Shown here piece after piece: positions 26,602 through 35,707 of a stretch of 40,273 nucleotides of DNA (within the stretch, counting starts at the first letter, position 1; each line of letters opens with the position of its first letter). The stretch covers positions 1-40,273 of the forward strand of contig JBBQZU010000027.1 of assembly GCA_038207425.1 (NCBI GenBank), given 5' to 3'. A program made the position numbers and the translations under genes. The notes beneath the pieces were generated by a model. It did not search any database. It saw only the letters and a program-made list of their open reading frames with translations, and was not told the DNA's origin. This DNA comes from JBBQZU01 sp038207425 (GTDB taxonomy: Bacteria > Bacteroidota > Bacteroidia > Flavobacteriales_D > Cryomorphaceae).

Positions 26602-27272
26602 TGGAAATAAATTTTACCATCGTTTTGGTCGCGGCCAATGTAATTCTTTCTTTACTTGCCTTTAATGATCCTTCACGGATGAGCCGGCTCATGCTAAATC
26701 CCTATCAGATAGTGCGCCGCAATGAGTGGTACAGGGTTATAACCCATGCATTTATACACGGCGATTACTTACACTTGTTCTTCAATATGTATGTGCTTTA
26801 CAGTTTCGGTGGCCTTATAGAACAGGTGTTTACCATACCCGAATATTTCTCAATGCTTTTTCCTGATCTGGAGTTTTGGGGTGTATCCAGGGGATACCTA
26901 TATTTCATATTGCTTTATTTTGGTGGCATACTGGCCGCATCACTTCCCGCTCTTATGAAGCACGCCGACAACCCATCCTACAATTCATTGGGTGCTTCGG
27001 GTGCCGTTTCCGCTGTTGTTATGGCGCTCATATTTCTCATGCCCACCATGAATTTACGCATTATCTTTATTCCTATCAATATACCCGCTTTTATCCTCGG
27101 TGCAGCATACCTGGCTTACGAGTATTTTATGAGCAAGCGCGGACGAACCGGCATAGCGCATGATGCACATTTCTGGGGCGCCATATACGGTCTCGTGCTA
27201 CTCATCATTCTACAACCTGCTTTCGCAAAATATTTTGTAATTAGGGTTGGAAACTTTCTTGGCCTGCTTTGA
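26601..27272 (+). CDS. Rhomboid-family intramembrane serine protease
   Basis: The 223-residue protein has about six spans and the rhomboid catalytic elements. WYRVITHAFIHGDYLHLFFN (43-62) contains the conserved His/Asn region, GASGA at 131-135 carries the nucleophile Ser133, and HDAHFWGAIYG carries catalytic His190. It cleaves transmembrane substrates in the inner membrane; the substrates are unknown. The start codon shares one base with the stop of the DUF4440 lipoprotein, so the two are translated together. Confidence 0.93.
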   Translation: MEINFTIVLVAANVILSLLAFNDPSRMSRLMLNPYQIVRRNEWYRVITHAFIHGDYLHLFFNMYVLYSFGGLIEQVFTIPEYFSMLFPDLEFWGVSRGYLYFILLYFGGILAASLPALMKHADNPSYNSLGASGAVSAVVMALIFLMPTMNLRIIFIPINIPAFILGAAYLAYEYFMSKRGRTGIAHDAHFWGAIYGLVLLIILQPAFAKYFVIRVGNFLGLL

Positions 27273-27363
27273 TAGCTTGGGTATATGTTAAAATGTAGCG
27301 ATTATGGAGTTTTTCAATGAATATCAACTGATAAATCCAACTTAAAGCGCATCAAAATTCCAT

Positions 27364-27393
27364 CTGCTGCTAAAGCCATTTCATTTACCTTTG
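27364..27393 (+). promoter_or_regulatory. Bacteroidota-type promoter of the aminotransferase gene
   Basis: CTG at 27364-27366 (one mismatch to TTG), 19-base spacer, then a perfect TACCTTTG at 27386-27393. The ATG of the gene follows 19 bases later. Confidence 0.6.
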
Positions 27394-27412
27394 CGCCTTT
27401 GTTAAACATTCA

Positions 27413-28297
27413 ATGGCCCGGCATAAATCTTTTATTATTGAAAATGGCGTAATGCTCTCACCCGACGAGGTGTGGGCGTGGAACAGGGCCATGCGTTTGG
27501 GTGATGGATTCTTCGAAACAGTGCGCACCAAAGGCGGGCACGCACTGTTTTGGGAAGCGCATTACAGCCGTGTACTGCTTTGCGCAAGGAATTTGCAATT
27601 TGATATTCCGCCGCATTTTACCTCTGCATTTTTTGAAAGGTGTATCAGCGAGCTTTGCCTTTCCACCGGATTGTTGGAAAGCGCCCGCATCCGATTTACT
27701 TTTTTCCGTGAAGGTGAGGGCACCTACAGGCCTGATTCGAACAGGCTCTGCTTTGTGCTGGAAGCCACGCCCTTGTATGAAAACCATTTTATTTCGAAGG
27801 CTGAAGGTGCTACCGTAGATGTATTCACCATTTTGCGAAAGCACCGAGACGGGCTATCTGCATTTAAGCTGCTTGGAAATCATGTGTATATACAAGCCGC
27901 GATATGGGCAAAACGCCATTTGCTGAACGATGCGCTCATTACCAATGCTGAAGGCAATATCATCGAAGGTACAGCCAGTAACCTGTTTATAGTAAAGAAT
28001 GGAGCCTTGCATACCCCTCCGCTTAGCGACGGATGCCTTGGTGGTGTAATGCGCATGAATGTGCTGAACAAGGCTCTGGAATTGGGTATTGCCTGCTATG
28101 AGTCGCAACTTGGTATCGCTGAATTGCTCAATGCCGATGAGATTTTTTTCACCAATTCAATCAAGGGTATATCATGGGTTCGCAGCTTTCGCGAAAAACG
28201 CTATTACCATAAAGTAAGCGACTTGCTTGTAAGGGCTATTGATGAAGTTGCAGAACAATACCTTGCGGAAAAATCAAATCCGGTGGATTCAATTTAA
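27413..28297 (+). CDS. Class IV aminotransferase/4-amino-4-deoxychorismate lyase-like enzyme
   Basis: This is a 294-residue fold-type IV PLP enzyme. It shows NRAMRLGDGFFETVRTKGG at 24-42, RIRFTFFREGEGTYRP near 92-107, the PLP lysine Lys152 in AFKLLGNHVYIQA, Glu185 in NIIEGTASNLFIV and a late FTNSIKGISWV. This group includes branched-chain and D-amino-acid aminotransferases and PabC. The low similarity by eye to BCAT and the short length favour a PabC-like lyase for folate, but the substrate is not certain. It ends overlapping the convergent YqgE gene by 9 nt. Confidence 0.85.
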   Translation: MARHKSFIIENGVMLSPDEVWAWNRAMRLGDGFFETVRTKGGHALFWEAHYSRVLLCARNLQFDIPPHFTSAFFERCISELCLSTGLLESARIRFTFFREGEGTYRPDSNRLCFVLEATPLYENHFISKAEGATVDVFTILRKHRDGLSAFKLLGNHVYIQAAIWAKRHLLNDALITNAEGNIIEGTASNLFIVKNGALHTPPLSDGCLGGVMRMNVLNKALELGIACYESQLGIAELLNADEIFFTNSIKGISWVRSFREKRYYHKVSDLLVRAIDEVAEQYLAEKSNPVDSI

Positions 28298-28870
28298 AGA
28301 AGGATCGGCAGGGAAATGAGCCAACCGGGCGAAATCAGTACCCATATTTCTTAAGGCCGACTCCCATAACTCATCCGATTCGGTAGCCATAAAATTCAAA
28401 TCACCGGGAATGCTTACATACCAAGATTCTTCCAATATCTCACCATCGAGCTGATGCTCACCCCAACCGCTGTAGCCTACAAAAAACCTTATCGTATCAC
28501 CCTGCACCATACCCAGCGAAATTCGCTCTTTGAGCTGGTCAAAATCGCCACCCATATACAATCCTGGACTCAGCTCCAGGCTCTCATCGATAGCATTGCC
28601 GAGTTTATGAATAAAAAAGAGATTTGAATTCTGAACCGGGCCTCCTAGACTCACCCGGCCTTCGATGCTTGGCAGGTCGTCTACAAGGTCTTCGAGTTTC
28701 ACATCAATATACTTGTTGAGTACAAATCCAAATGAACCGTCTTCATTATGCTCGCAAATGAGCACTACAGTGCGACGGAAATAAGGATCATCCATAAACG
28801 GATCAGCAATGAGAAGCCTTCCCTTAGCAGGTTCGAGAATATTGAACGGTCTGATATTAAAGTTTTCCAA
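28289..28870 (-). CDS. YqgE/AlgH-family protein
   Basis: The 193-residue protein has the family core: GRLLIADPFMDDPYFRRTVV near 17-36, ICEHNEDGSFGFVLNKYID and SLGGPVQNSNLFFIHK, with FFVGYSGWGEHQLDGEI near 128-144. YqgE/AlgH proteins are small cytosolic proteins of uncertain function. It is monocistronic and convergent with the aminotransferase gene. It is of normal length. Confidence 0.93.
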   Translation of the reverse strand: MENFNIRPFNILEPAKGRLLIADPFMDDPYFRRTVVLICEHNEDGSFGFVLNKYIDVKLEDLVDDLPSIEGRVSLGGPVQNSNLFFIHKLGNAIDESLELSPGLYMGGDFDQLKERISLGMVQGDTIRFFVGYSGWGEHQLDGEILEESWYVSIPGDLNFMATESDELWESALRNMGTDFARLAHFPADPSLN

Positions 28871-28995
28871 GACTGGGTATGGTTTGAATTCAACATATAG
28901 ATATATCTATTATTGACTCAAACTTCATGGGCGAATTTAATAAAAATAGTTCCTCTCAACCGCTCCATTTTTCCAACGACGTACAAGTGGTATGC

Positions 28996-29003
28996 TACCT
29001 TTG
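28996..29003 (+). promoter_or_regulatory. -7 element before pdxH
   Basis: TACCTTTG, a perfect TAnnTTTG box, lies 23 bases before the pdxH ATG at 29027. It also falls inside the longer alternative frame, which supports the shorter start. The -33 region is weak (T-run only). Confidence 0.55.
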
Positions 29004-29026
29004 TACTACGTTTAAATCATTATAGG

Positions 29027-29683
29027 ATGAACGAAGACCTTAGAAAATTTATTCAATCAGACCGGCGCGACTTCAAAAGCGATCCGCTCGAGAGTCACAT
29101 CACCGACCACAGCCCCGTGAATCAATTTGGTGCTTGGTTTCAAGATGTTATAGATTTGAAACTACCTGATCCCTACGCATTTGTGCTTGCCACAGCAGGT
29201 ATGGATGGCACGCCGGCAGGCAGGGTGCTGTACATGCGCGACCTTACAGAAAGGGGGCTCACTTTCTTTACCAACTACAACAGCGAGAAGGGGCGTGAAC
29301 TCAGTGAAAATCCCCGTGCTGCTTGCGTATTCTTCTGGTCGCAGCTCAATAGGCAGGTACGTATAAATGGCCGCATTGAGAAACTCTCGTCATCGGAAAG
29401 TGATGACTACTTCAACTCCCGCCCAAGAGAAAGCAGGATAGGGGCTTGGGCGAGTAATCAAAGCAGTGTGATTGCGAACCGCAAGATACTCGACGACCGC
29501 GTGAAAGAACTTACCGCTGAATATGAAGGTAAGGATGTGCCGCGCCCACCGCACTGGGGCGGGTACATGGTGATACCTGTAAGCTTTGAATTTTGGCAGG
29601 GCAGAGAAAGCCGGCTTCACGACCGATTGTGGTATGAGCGCAACTTTGAAGGCAATTGGAAAATAGTCCGTCTTTCACCCTGA
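29027..29683 (+). CDS. pdxH: Pyridoxamine 5'-phosphate oxidase
   Basis: From the ATG at 29027 the protein has 218 residues, normal for PdxH. It shows the FMN and PLP binding pieces: GRVLYMRDLTERGLTFFTNY, NSEKGRELSENPRAACVFFW, SQLNRQVRINGRIEKLS and SRPRESRIGAWASNQSS. The C-terminal signature FWQGRESRLHDRLWYER follows. It oxidises pyridoxamine or pyridoxine phosphate to PLP in the cytosol. The frame is open 38 codons further up, but a good -7 box sits there, so I chose the shorter start. The GT2 gene follows 4 nt after its stop. Confidence 0.95.
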   Translation: MNEDLRKFIQSDRRDFKSDPLESHITDHSPVNQFGAWFQDVIDLKLPDPYAFVLATAGMDGTPAGRVLYMRDLTERGLTFFTNYNSEKGRELSENPRAACVFFWSQLNRQVRINGRIEKLSSSESDDYFNSRPRESRIGAWASNQSSVIANRKILDDRVKELTAEYEGKDVPRPPHWGGYMVIPVSFEFWQGRESRLHDRLWYERNFEGNWKIVRLSP

Positions 29684-29687
29684 GCCT

Positions 29688-30971
29688 GTGAATTCGTATC
29701 TGCGCAAATATGGATACATCGAAGCTTCAGTTGATAGCCAACCTGAGCAGGGCCTTGGTATTGTCGTGGTAGTTCCGGCTTGCGGCGAAACCGATATCCT
29801 GCACACCCTTTCGGCAATCTATAATTGCCACAGGCCTCCTTGCCCGGTTGAAGTGCTTATAGTAATCAATGCATCAGAAGACGCAGATCTGCAAATACAC
29901 ATAATCAACAGATTGGCTTACAAGCAGGTGTGCCAATGGAAGGAGCAAAGCAACGAAACAGGGCTTTCCTTCCACATAATTTTTGAAAACCACCTTCCAG
30001 CAAGGCATGCGGGGGTTGGGCTTGCGCGAAAGATCGGTATGGATGAGGCGGTGCGGAGAATTTACCTGTCGGGAAATGATGATCAGGGAATAATAGCCTG
30101 CTTGGATGCTGACACTACCTGCGACCCCAATTATCTTATTGAGCTCTACAGGCATTTCCATGAAAACAGCCGCACACCGGGATGCTCTATCCACTTTGAG
30201 TATCCCACCTTCGGTACGGAATATGAACCACTCAACTATTTGGCAATTAGTTACTATGAACTAAACTTGCGCTATTATAATCTGGCTTTGAAGTGCGCGG
30301 GCTTCCCACATGCACACCATACGCTTGGTACCGCAATGGCCGTGCGAAGCAAGGTGTATCAAAGAGAAGGAGGGATGAACCGAAGGGCTTTCGATGATGA
30401 TTTTCATTTTATCCAGAAAATCATTGCCATTGGCAATTACAGCGAACTCCATTCCACGAAAGTGTACCCTTCACCGCGTACTTCGCATCGGATACCCTAT
30501 GGTTCAGGCCGTGCGGTGAGCGACTATGTGAAAAGCAGTGAGCGCGGTTTTTATACTTACAATCTACAGTCATTCAGGTACCTGCGTATTTTCTTTAAGA
30601 ATATACCAGAGTTCTATCTGGCAGGGGCAAAGCTCGTTACGTTGGGTGGTGTATTGCCCTATATTATGATCGACTTCCTTCATTCATACTTTTTCGATGA
30701 GCGCATCGAAGAAATAAGAAATAACAGCTCGAACTTCAACTCTTTTGAGAAGAGATTCTACCGCTGGTTCAATGCATTTATGGTACAAAAATTTGTGCAA
30801 TTCGTGCGCGATAATGCCCATAAAAATGTTCGCGTAGAACGCGCTTCACTTGAACTTCTTCGTGATGTGGGGTATGGTAATGTGCATGAAATAAAATCAT
30901 TAAACGAATTGATTCTTACCTATCGAAATATAGAATCAGGTGGCCACCGAAATGTAATAAGGATGCTCTGA
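29688..30971 (+). CDS. GT2-family glycosyltransferase
   Basis: The 427-residue protein begins on GTG, 4 nt after pdxH. It shows a GT-A fold: LGIVVVVPACGETDILHTLS near 23-42, VEVLIVINASEDADLQ, ACLDADTTCDPNYLIELY with the DxD motif (near 137-140), and MNRRAFDDDFHFIQKIIAIG near 230-250 for the acceptor acid. It has no strong membrane spans. Donor and product are unknown; it could act on a surface glycan. Translational coupling with pdxH is likely, although the two functions are not obviously linked. Confidence 0.8.
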   Translation: MNSYLRKYGYIEASVDSQPEQGLGIVVVVPACGETDILHTLSAIYNCHRPPCPVEVLIVINASEDADLQIHIINRLAYKQVCQWKEQSNETGLSFHIIFENHLPARHAGVGLARKIGMDEAVRRIYLSGNDDQGIIACLDADTTCDPNYLIELYRHFHENSRTPGCSIHFEYPTFGTEYEPLNYLAISYYELNLRYYNLALKCAGFPHAHHTLGTAMAVRSKVYQREGGMNRRAFDDDFHFIQKIIAIGNYSELHSTKVYPSPRTSHRIPYGSGRAVSDYVKSSERGFYTYNLQSFRYLRIFFKNIPEFYLAGAKLVTLGGVLPYIMIDFLHSYFFDERIEEIRNNSSNFNSFEKRFYRWFNAFMVQKFVQFVRDNAHKNVRVERASLELLRDVGYGNVHEIKSLNELILTYRNIESGGHRNVIRML

Positions 30972-30977
30972 ATGCTG

Positions 30978-31658
30978 CTATATTTGAGCGCTATCGCCTT
31001 GTAATTTCTCATATTCGCGCAGGTACCTTTCATGATGCTTCAGTGAGCGTTTGCACCAGGTGAGCATAATTTCTTCGGCATCGGCAGGGCTTAATTGCCA
31101 ATGTATATCGCTATCGGTAAGTCTGCGGCGCATGGTATGCAAACATATGGCTGCCGCCACCGATACATTAAAGCTGCCTGTAAAACCGTACATGGGTATT
31201 TTTACTTCGGCATCGCTCATATTTATCACATCGCCCGATACTCCCAGTCTTTCAGTGCCAAAAACCAATGCTACCGGCTTGCTCAGTGGCAGCTCATCAA
31301 TGCTCATGGTAGCGTGTGGTGTTGTAGCAACTATCTGAAATCCATCATTTTTAAGTTTCGCAAGGCAATCACGGGTATTGCTATGATTGTCGAGGTGCCT
31401 GTGTATATTAATCCATTTGGAGCTGCCCCGTTCCACATCAGGGATGTGATTCCAGTGGTATTTATTCTCAATAATATGAATATCCTGCACACCGAAACAC
31501 TCACATGAGCGCAATATGGCGCTGGCATTGCGGGGTTGGTGTATGTCTTCGAGCACCACAGTTACATAGCGGGTGCGCATAGGTATGAGTTCATCAATAA
31601 GCCTCAGCTTATTCACGCTCACATATTGCATCAGAAAGTCCAGTAGCGATGTCTGCAT
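30978..31658 (-). CDS. TrmH/SpoU-family RNA 2'-O-methyltransferase
   Basis: The 226-residue protein shows all three SPOUT motifs: VLEDIHQPRNASAILRSCE with the Asn-Arg motif near 35-53, LVFGTERLGVS near 130-140, and the knot motif IPMYGFTGSFNVSVAAAICL near 153-172. The extended C-terminus fits tRNA Gm18 methyltransferase TrmH more than the rRNA enzymes; substrate specificity is inferred. It is transcribed on the minus strand just behind the HU terminator and so has its own promoter or depends on read-through. Confidence 0.88.
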   Translation of the reverse strand: MQTSLLDFLMQYVSVNKLRLIDELIPMRTRYVTVVLEDIHQPRNASAILRSCECFGVQDIHIIENKYHWNHIPDVERGSSKWINIHRHLDNHSNTRDCLAKLKNDGFQIVATTPHATMSIDELPLSKPVALVFGTERLGVSGDVINMSDAEVKIPMYGFTGSFNVSVAAAICLHTMRRRLTDSDIHWQLSPADAEEIMLTWCKRSLKHHERYLREYEKLQGDSAQI

Positions 31659-31671
31659 TGGGTGAACAAAA

Positions 31672-31699
31672 AAAGTCCCTTCCTTTCGGAAGAGACTTT
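31672..31699 (-). terminator. Terminator of the HU gene
   Basis: Minus-strand hairpin AAAGTC-t-CTTCC / loop / GGAAG-g-GACTTT with one mismatch, followed by a run of seven T. It lies between the HU stop and the TrmH-like start. Confidence 0.85.
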
Positions 31700-31718
31700 A
31701 CAAATTGAAGTATTTTAA

Positions 31719-31991
31719 TTACTTAATTTTTCCAGAAAGTTCAGCTCCAGCCTTAAATTTCACAACTTTTTTGGCTTTGATGTTGATTTCCTTACCGGTT
31801 TGTGGGTTACGGCCTTTGCGGGCAGCTCTCGCGCTTACTGAGAAAGAACCGAATCCTACAAGCCCTACACGGTCGCCTTTCTTAAGAGCGCCAGTGGTGG
31901 TAACTACGAATGCGTCAAGTGCTTTTTTGGCATCAGCTTTAGAAAGGCCAGCTTTGGTTGCCATAGCTTCAATCAATTCTGCTTTGTTCAT
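31719..31991 (-). CDS. HU-family DNA-binding protein
   Basis: From the ATG at 31991 the protein has 90 residues, the standard length. It reads MNKAELIEAMATKAGLSKAD, ALDAFVVTTTGALKKGDRVG, LVGFGSFSVSARAARKGRNP and QTGKEINIKAKKVVKFKAGA. The GxGxF turn and the RxxRxGRNPQTG arm are intact. It bends DNA in the nucleoid as a dimer. The longer frame to 32066 would run through its own promoter and is rejected. It has a perfect promoter and its own terminator, so it is a single-gene, probably abundant transcript. Confidence 0.97.
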   Translation of the reverse strand: MNKAELIEAMATKAGLSKADAKKALDAFVVTTTGALKKGDRVGLVGFGSFSVSARAARKGRNPQTGKEINIKAKKVVKFKAGAELSGKIK

Positions 31992-32036
31992 TTGATTTAA
32001 AGAGTTAAGGTTAAAAAAACGTTTATGTGATAAGGG

Positions 32037-32066
32037 CAAATTTACACGAATACCAACGCCTGTCAA
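32037..32066 (-). promoter_or_regulatory. Consensus Bacteroidota promoter of HU
   Basis: TTG (32064-32066 on the minus strand), exactly 19 bases, then TAAATTTG (32037-32044). Both elements and the spacing match the TTG-N19-TAnnTTTG consensus. The ATG lies 45 bases downstream. Confidence 0.85.
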
Positions 32067-32225
32067 GGTTTTGGATCTCGGAAATGCCTGTTTGTTAATA
32101 AAATAGGGCTATTGTTGAAAAGTATGGCTCTGAAACTCCCTGTTTGCGGGCATTCCAGGTGGTTTATGGCAGCAACATACTCTCGCTTCCGTCAAATTCG
32201 GAACTCAGAATCCTCCATGCCGGCT

Positions 32226-33173
32226 TCATGGTTCAAATGCAAATCCTTCCGGCATACGCCAACCATTCAGAAACGCTGCTGCCTTCATATTGCGCTTGCC
32301 GGGGGCCTGTATGTCGGTAATCTCGAGCCAATCATCGGCAGCAGCACACAGGAGCATACCCCCTTGAACCTTTATCAGGCCTGCAGCACCTTCTGATTTT
32401 ATGTCTGTAAGCTTTGATCCTGTTATCTTATATGTAACTACGGTGCCATCAGCTTTCGATTCTGTATATGCCCCCGGAAACGGGCTCAACCCGCGTATAA
32501 GGTTGTGCACTTCCTCTGCAGTCCGCTTCCATTGAATACGGCAATGTTCTTTGAAAATTTTTGGTGCAGGGTACAGCGATTCATTTGCCATGAGCTGGGC
32601 TTGATCAACTGGCGCGATGCTACCCGCTTTTATTTTGCTTAAGGTATCTAATAATAAGTCCGCACCGGCTGCCATCATACGGTCGTGAAGTTCGCCTGCA
32701 TTTTCATCCTTACCTATAGATACTTCGGTACGGGCTATTACCAGGCCGGTATCTATTTCTTTTTCGATAAAAAAAGTGGTAAGCCCTGTTCGGGTTTCTC
32801 CGTTAATGATGGCGTGGTTTATAGGCGCAGCTCCGCGGTATTGGGGCAGGAGCGATGCATGTAAATTAATCGTGCCCAGCGGGGGCATTGCCCATACCTG
32901 TTCCGGCAACATGCGGAAAGCCACCACTACAAATAAATCGGCGTCAAGGCCGCTAAGTGCATCAAGAAATGCATCATCGCGTAGTTTTTCAGGCTGCAAT
33001 ACAGGTATGCCAAGTTTCATGGCTGCTTCTTTCACGGGCGATTGCCACAGCATTTGTCCGCGGCCAGCCGGCTTGTCGGTTGCAGTTACTACAGCCATAA
33101 CGTCGTGCATGGCTGCTATTGCTTTGAGCGATGGCACTGCAAAGTGGGGGGTACCCATATATATGATTCGCAT
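32226..33173 (-). CDS. fmt: Methionyl-tRNA formyltransferase
   Basis: The 315-residue protein has the formyltransferase fold: RIIYMGTPHFAVPSLKAI at the N-terminus, KPAGRGQ at 34-40, and INLHASLLPQYRGAAPINHA at 102-121. The catalytic set is Asn103, His105 and Asp141 (EKEIDTGLV), with the same spacing as in E. coli Fmt. The C-terminal OB-fold starts near 205. It formylates initiator Met-tRNA. It is complete and of normal length. It is transcribed on the minus strand, downstream of the RlmI-like gene and separated from it by 65 bp. Confidence 0.96.
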   Translation of the reverse strand: MRIIYMGTPHFAVPSLKAIAAMHDVMAVVTATDKPAGRGQMLWQSPVKEAAMKLGIPVLQPEKLRDDAFLDALSGLDADLFVVVAFRMLPEQVWAMPPLGTINLHASLLPQYRGAAPINHAIINGETRTGLTTFFIEKEIDTGLVIARTEVSIGKDENAGELHDRMMAAGADLLLDTLSKIKAGSIAPVDQAQLMANESLYPAPKIFKEHCRIQWKRTAEEVHNLIRGLSPFPGAYTESKADGTVVTYKITGSKLTDIKSEGAAGLIKVQGGMLLCAAADDWLEITDIQAPGKRNMKAAAFLNGWRMPEGFAFEP

Positions 33174-33238
33174 TGGTGCTGGGGTTTATTCGTAAAGGTA
33201 GGGCCTTATCAGTTTTTGAAAATCAAAAAGAAATATAA

Positions 33239-34411
33239 TTAATCGATCGACAGAACCAGTCCCTTCAGATATTCCCCTTCGGGATGATAAATACTTACAG
33301 GGTGGTCAGCAGGTTGATGCAAATGATGCAATATGCGCACATTTCTTCCGCTCTCAATGGCAGCAGCGGCAATGGTATGGTTAAACAAATCGGGGGTAAC
33401 CACCTGCGAGCAACTGAAAGTAAACAGTATCCCTCCCGGCGCTAAAATATCCATTGCTCTGGCATTGGTGCGCTTGTAGGCCTGCACTGCGGCGTGGCGC
33501 GCTGAGCGGTGCTTCGCAAAGGCAGGCGGATCGAGCACTATAAGATCGTACTTCGCAGCACAGGCTTCTGCCGATGCAAGGTAGGTGAGTGCATCGGCTT
33601 TAATGCTGGTATGGGGCGCTTCTTTCAGATCGTTCATTTCCAGATGTTCTTCCAGCAGATCAAGCGCTTTCTCGCTGCTATCGAGCGAGTGCACTTTTTT
33701 CGCAGCAGCTTTCAGCGCATAAATTGAAAACCCGCCGCTGTAGCAAAAGGCATTCAGAATGGTACGCCCTTCGGCAAAATGGCTTATGAGTGAGCGGTTG
33801 TCACGCTGATCCAGAAAAAATCCGGTTTTCTGTCCGGTGGCCCAGTTGGCTTTAAACTTATGCCCATTTTCGAGTATTTCGGTTTCTTTAGGTTGGCCTT
33901 CGCTGAGTGGCATGCTACCTTTGGCTTCTGCCGATTTGGCAATAACGAACTCAATACCGCCGCCAAAGCACGCCGTCAACGCCTGCTCTATGTTTTGGAA
34001 ATCGCGTTGCATTCCGGCACTGTGGGTTTGCACAACGGCTACCTTTCGGTAAATGTCAATCACCAATCCGGGCAGCCCATCGCCCTCACCATGCACCAAT
34101 CTGAATGCATCGGTATGCGATGATTTGTACAAACCAAGTGCTGCTCTTAAATGCAAAGCATTTCGCAGGCGCTCTTCATAGAATTTATCATCGATCGTTG
34201 ATTTGGCGAAAGCCAGCACCCGAATTGCTATACTGCCGGTACCATAATGCCCCGTGGCGATAATCTGACCTTTTGAATCGGCTACATATACTTTGTCGCC
34301 CTCGCTCGGTATGTCAGATATATGCTGCAAAGCGCCTGAAAAAATCCAGGGGTGGCGGCGCCCGGTGCTTTCGTTCTTTCCCGGTTTAAGTTTTAGGATG
34401 GGGTATGACAT
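33239..34411 (-). CDS. RlmI/RlmK-like 23S rRNA (cytosine-C5) methyltransferase
   Basis: The 390-residue protein has an N-terminal PUA domain (ILKLKPGKNESTGRRHPWIF, IATGHYGTGSIAIRVLAF), a middle domain with GLPGLVIDIY, and a Rossmann methyltransferase domain. That domain contains TGFFLDQRDNRSLI near 196-209, ILNAFCYSGGFSIYALKAAA for SAM binding, and YDLIVLDPPAFAKHRS with the DPP motif. The family methylates a cytosine in 23S rRNA. It is complete. It sits between fmt and the RsmI-like gene on the same strand. Confidence 0.92.
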   Translation of the reverse strand: MSYPILKLKPGKNESTGRRHPWIFSGALQHISDIPSEGDKVYVADSKGQIIATGHYGTGSIAIRVLAFAKSTIDDKFYEERLRNALHLRAALGLYKSSHTDAFRLVHGEGDGLPGLVIDIYRKVAVVQTHSAGMQRDFQNIEQALTACFGGGIEFVIAKSAEAKGSMPLSEGQPKETEILENGHKFKANWATGQKTGFFLDQRDNRSLISHFAEGRTILNAFCYSGGFSIYALKAAAKKVHSLDSSEKALDLLEEHLEMNDLKEAPHTSIKADALTYLASAEACAAKYDLIVLDPPAFAKHRSARHAAVQAYKRTNARAMDILAPGGILFTFSCSQVVTPDLFNHTIAAAAIESGRNVRILHHLHQPADHPVSIYHPEGEYLKGLVLSID

Positions 34412-34542
34412 GTACTTGTATTAGCCTGCGAAAGTAGCAAAAGATGAAGGAGCGGGGCCGCAGCGCAAAGCAATTGGTGTGAACAGACAAAGCGAAAATG
34501 TATATTTCCTTTTTAGTCGGTTTGGCATTAGTAGTGTGGGGT

Positions 34543-35256
34543 CTACTGCCACTGCCCTAGCAAAAACACCGCAGGCTGCTTGTTCAGGTTTGGCATTTGC
34601 TTTTTCCACTGGCCTGTGCTGCGGGTGGCTATAAACTCAGCCTGCACTGTGATATCACGAGCTATGCTCAGCAAAGTTTCATCACGGCAGGCTGCCAGGA
34701 TGGATTCAAGCATTTTCTGATTTCTAAAAGGGGTTTCAATGAATATTTGCGTATAGCCAGTTTGCTGCACATCTCGCTCCAGTGCTTTGATGCGGCGCGT
34801 GCGCTCACCCTGATCTACCGGCAGGTAACCGTGAAACGTGAATGCCTGTCCGTTGAAACCTGATGCTATCAGAGCCAGCGTAATGCTCGATGGCCCTGTA
34901 AGTGGTTTCACCACAATACCAGCTCTGTGGCAACGCGCTACTATGGCCGCTCCGGGGTCAGCAAGTGCGGGTAGCCCTGCTTCTGATATCAGACCCGTAT
35001 CGGAGCCGCTCAGCAATGGCTTTAGCATGGCGTCAAGCGCTGCGGGCGGGGTATGCTTATCGAGTATGCTGAATACAAGGTCGTTCAAGGGTGTTTCTGT
35101 ACCTATCAATTTAAGATAACGACGAGCGGTGCGGTCGCTTTCTGCGATATAGTGCATCAGCTTTCGCGAAATATTAAGCACCCCTTCGGGAATTACGTCT
35201 GTTGCGGAGCATTCGCCCAAAGTAGTTGGTATAAGATATAAGGTGCCCTTAGCCAT
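34543..35256 (-). CDS. RsmI-like SAM-dependent methyltransferase (tetrapyrrole methylase fold)
   Basis: The 237-residue protein starts LYLIPTTLGECSATDVIP and has the SAM-binding sequence TGLISEAGLPALADPGAAIV near 87-106, then PLTGPSSITLALIASGFNGQ and FTFHGYLP. This resembles RsmI, which methylates C1402 of 16S rRNA, but the protein is about 40-50 residues shorter and some motifs differ. Bacteroidota often carry such a short second copy, whose target is unclear. Its start overlaps the LMW-PTP stop by 8 nt. A small minus frame at 34421-34609 that overlaps its end is not supported. Confidence 0.85.
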   Translation of the reverse strand: MAKGTLYLIPTTLGECSATDVIPEGVLNISRKLMHYIAESDRTARRYLKLIGTETPLNDLVFSILDKHTPPAALDAMLKPLLSGSDTGLISEAGLPALADPGAAIVARCHRAGIVVKPLTGPSSITLALIASGFNGQAFTFHGYLPVDQGERTRRIKALERDVQQTGYTQIFIETPFRNQKMLESILAACRDETLLSIARDITVQAEFIATRSTGQWKKQMPNLNKQPAVFLLGQWQ

Positions 35257-35707
35257 TTATTCGTTTTATAATTCGTTCACAGGCTTCATCGAGCATTTCA
35301 TACACGCGCTGAAAACCTTCATCACCGCCGAAATAGGGATCAGGCACCACGCGTTGAGTGCCAGGATGGCTCTCTTCAAGAATCAGTTTCACTTTATCTT
35401 TTTGCGCAGCCGTGCCTGCTTGTGCGATGGTATTCTCATAGTTCATGCCGTCCATTACATAAATCAGATCGAACCGATCAAAGTCAGATTTTTTGAGCTG
35501 TCGGGCGCGAAGGTCGCTGATGTTGATGCCATTGCGAAGCATATTTTTTATCGCCCTGTCGTCAGGGCTTTCGCCAATATGAAAGTCGCTGGTGCCGGCT
35601 GAATCGGTCTCAATGTCAACTCCCGAAATGGCAGCTTTATGCCTGAGAATACCTTCGGCCATAGGGCTCCGGCAAATATTTCCCAAACAAACCATCAGGA
35701 TTTTCAT
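35249..35707 (-). CDS. Low-molecular-weight protein-tyrosine-phosphatase family protein
   Basis: From the ATG at 35707 the protein has 152 residues. The P-loop VCLGNICRSPMAEGIL gives Cys7 and Arg13. The aspartate loop VPDPYFGGDEGFQRVYEML carries the general acid. It is cytosolic and dephosphorylates tyrosine or arginine. The longer frame from 35746 adds 13 residues before the usual start and is not chosen. It overlaps the RsmI-like gene by 8 nt. Confidence 0.93.
   Translation of the reverse strand: MKILMVCLGNICRSPMAEGILRHKAAISGVDIETDSAGTSDFHIGESPDDRAIKNMLRNGINISDLRARQLKKSDFDRFDLIYVMDGMNYENTIAQAGTAAQKDKVKLILEESHPGTQRVVPDPYFGGDEGFQRVYEMLDEACERIIKRING

Noticed and set aside
34421..34609. 62-codon minus frame at the end of the RsmI-like gene
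   Set aside because: It overlaps the RsmI-like 3' end in another frame and has no protein-like motifs.
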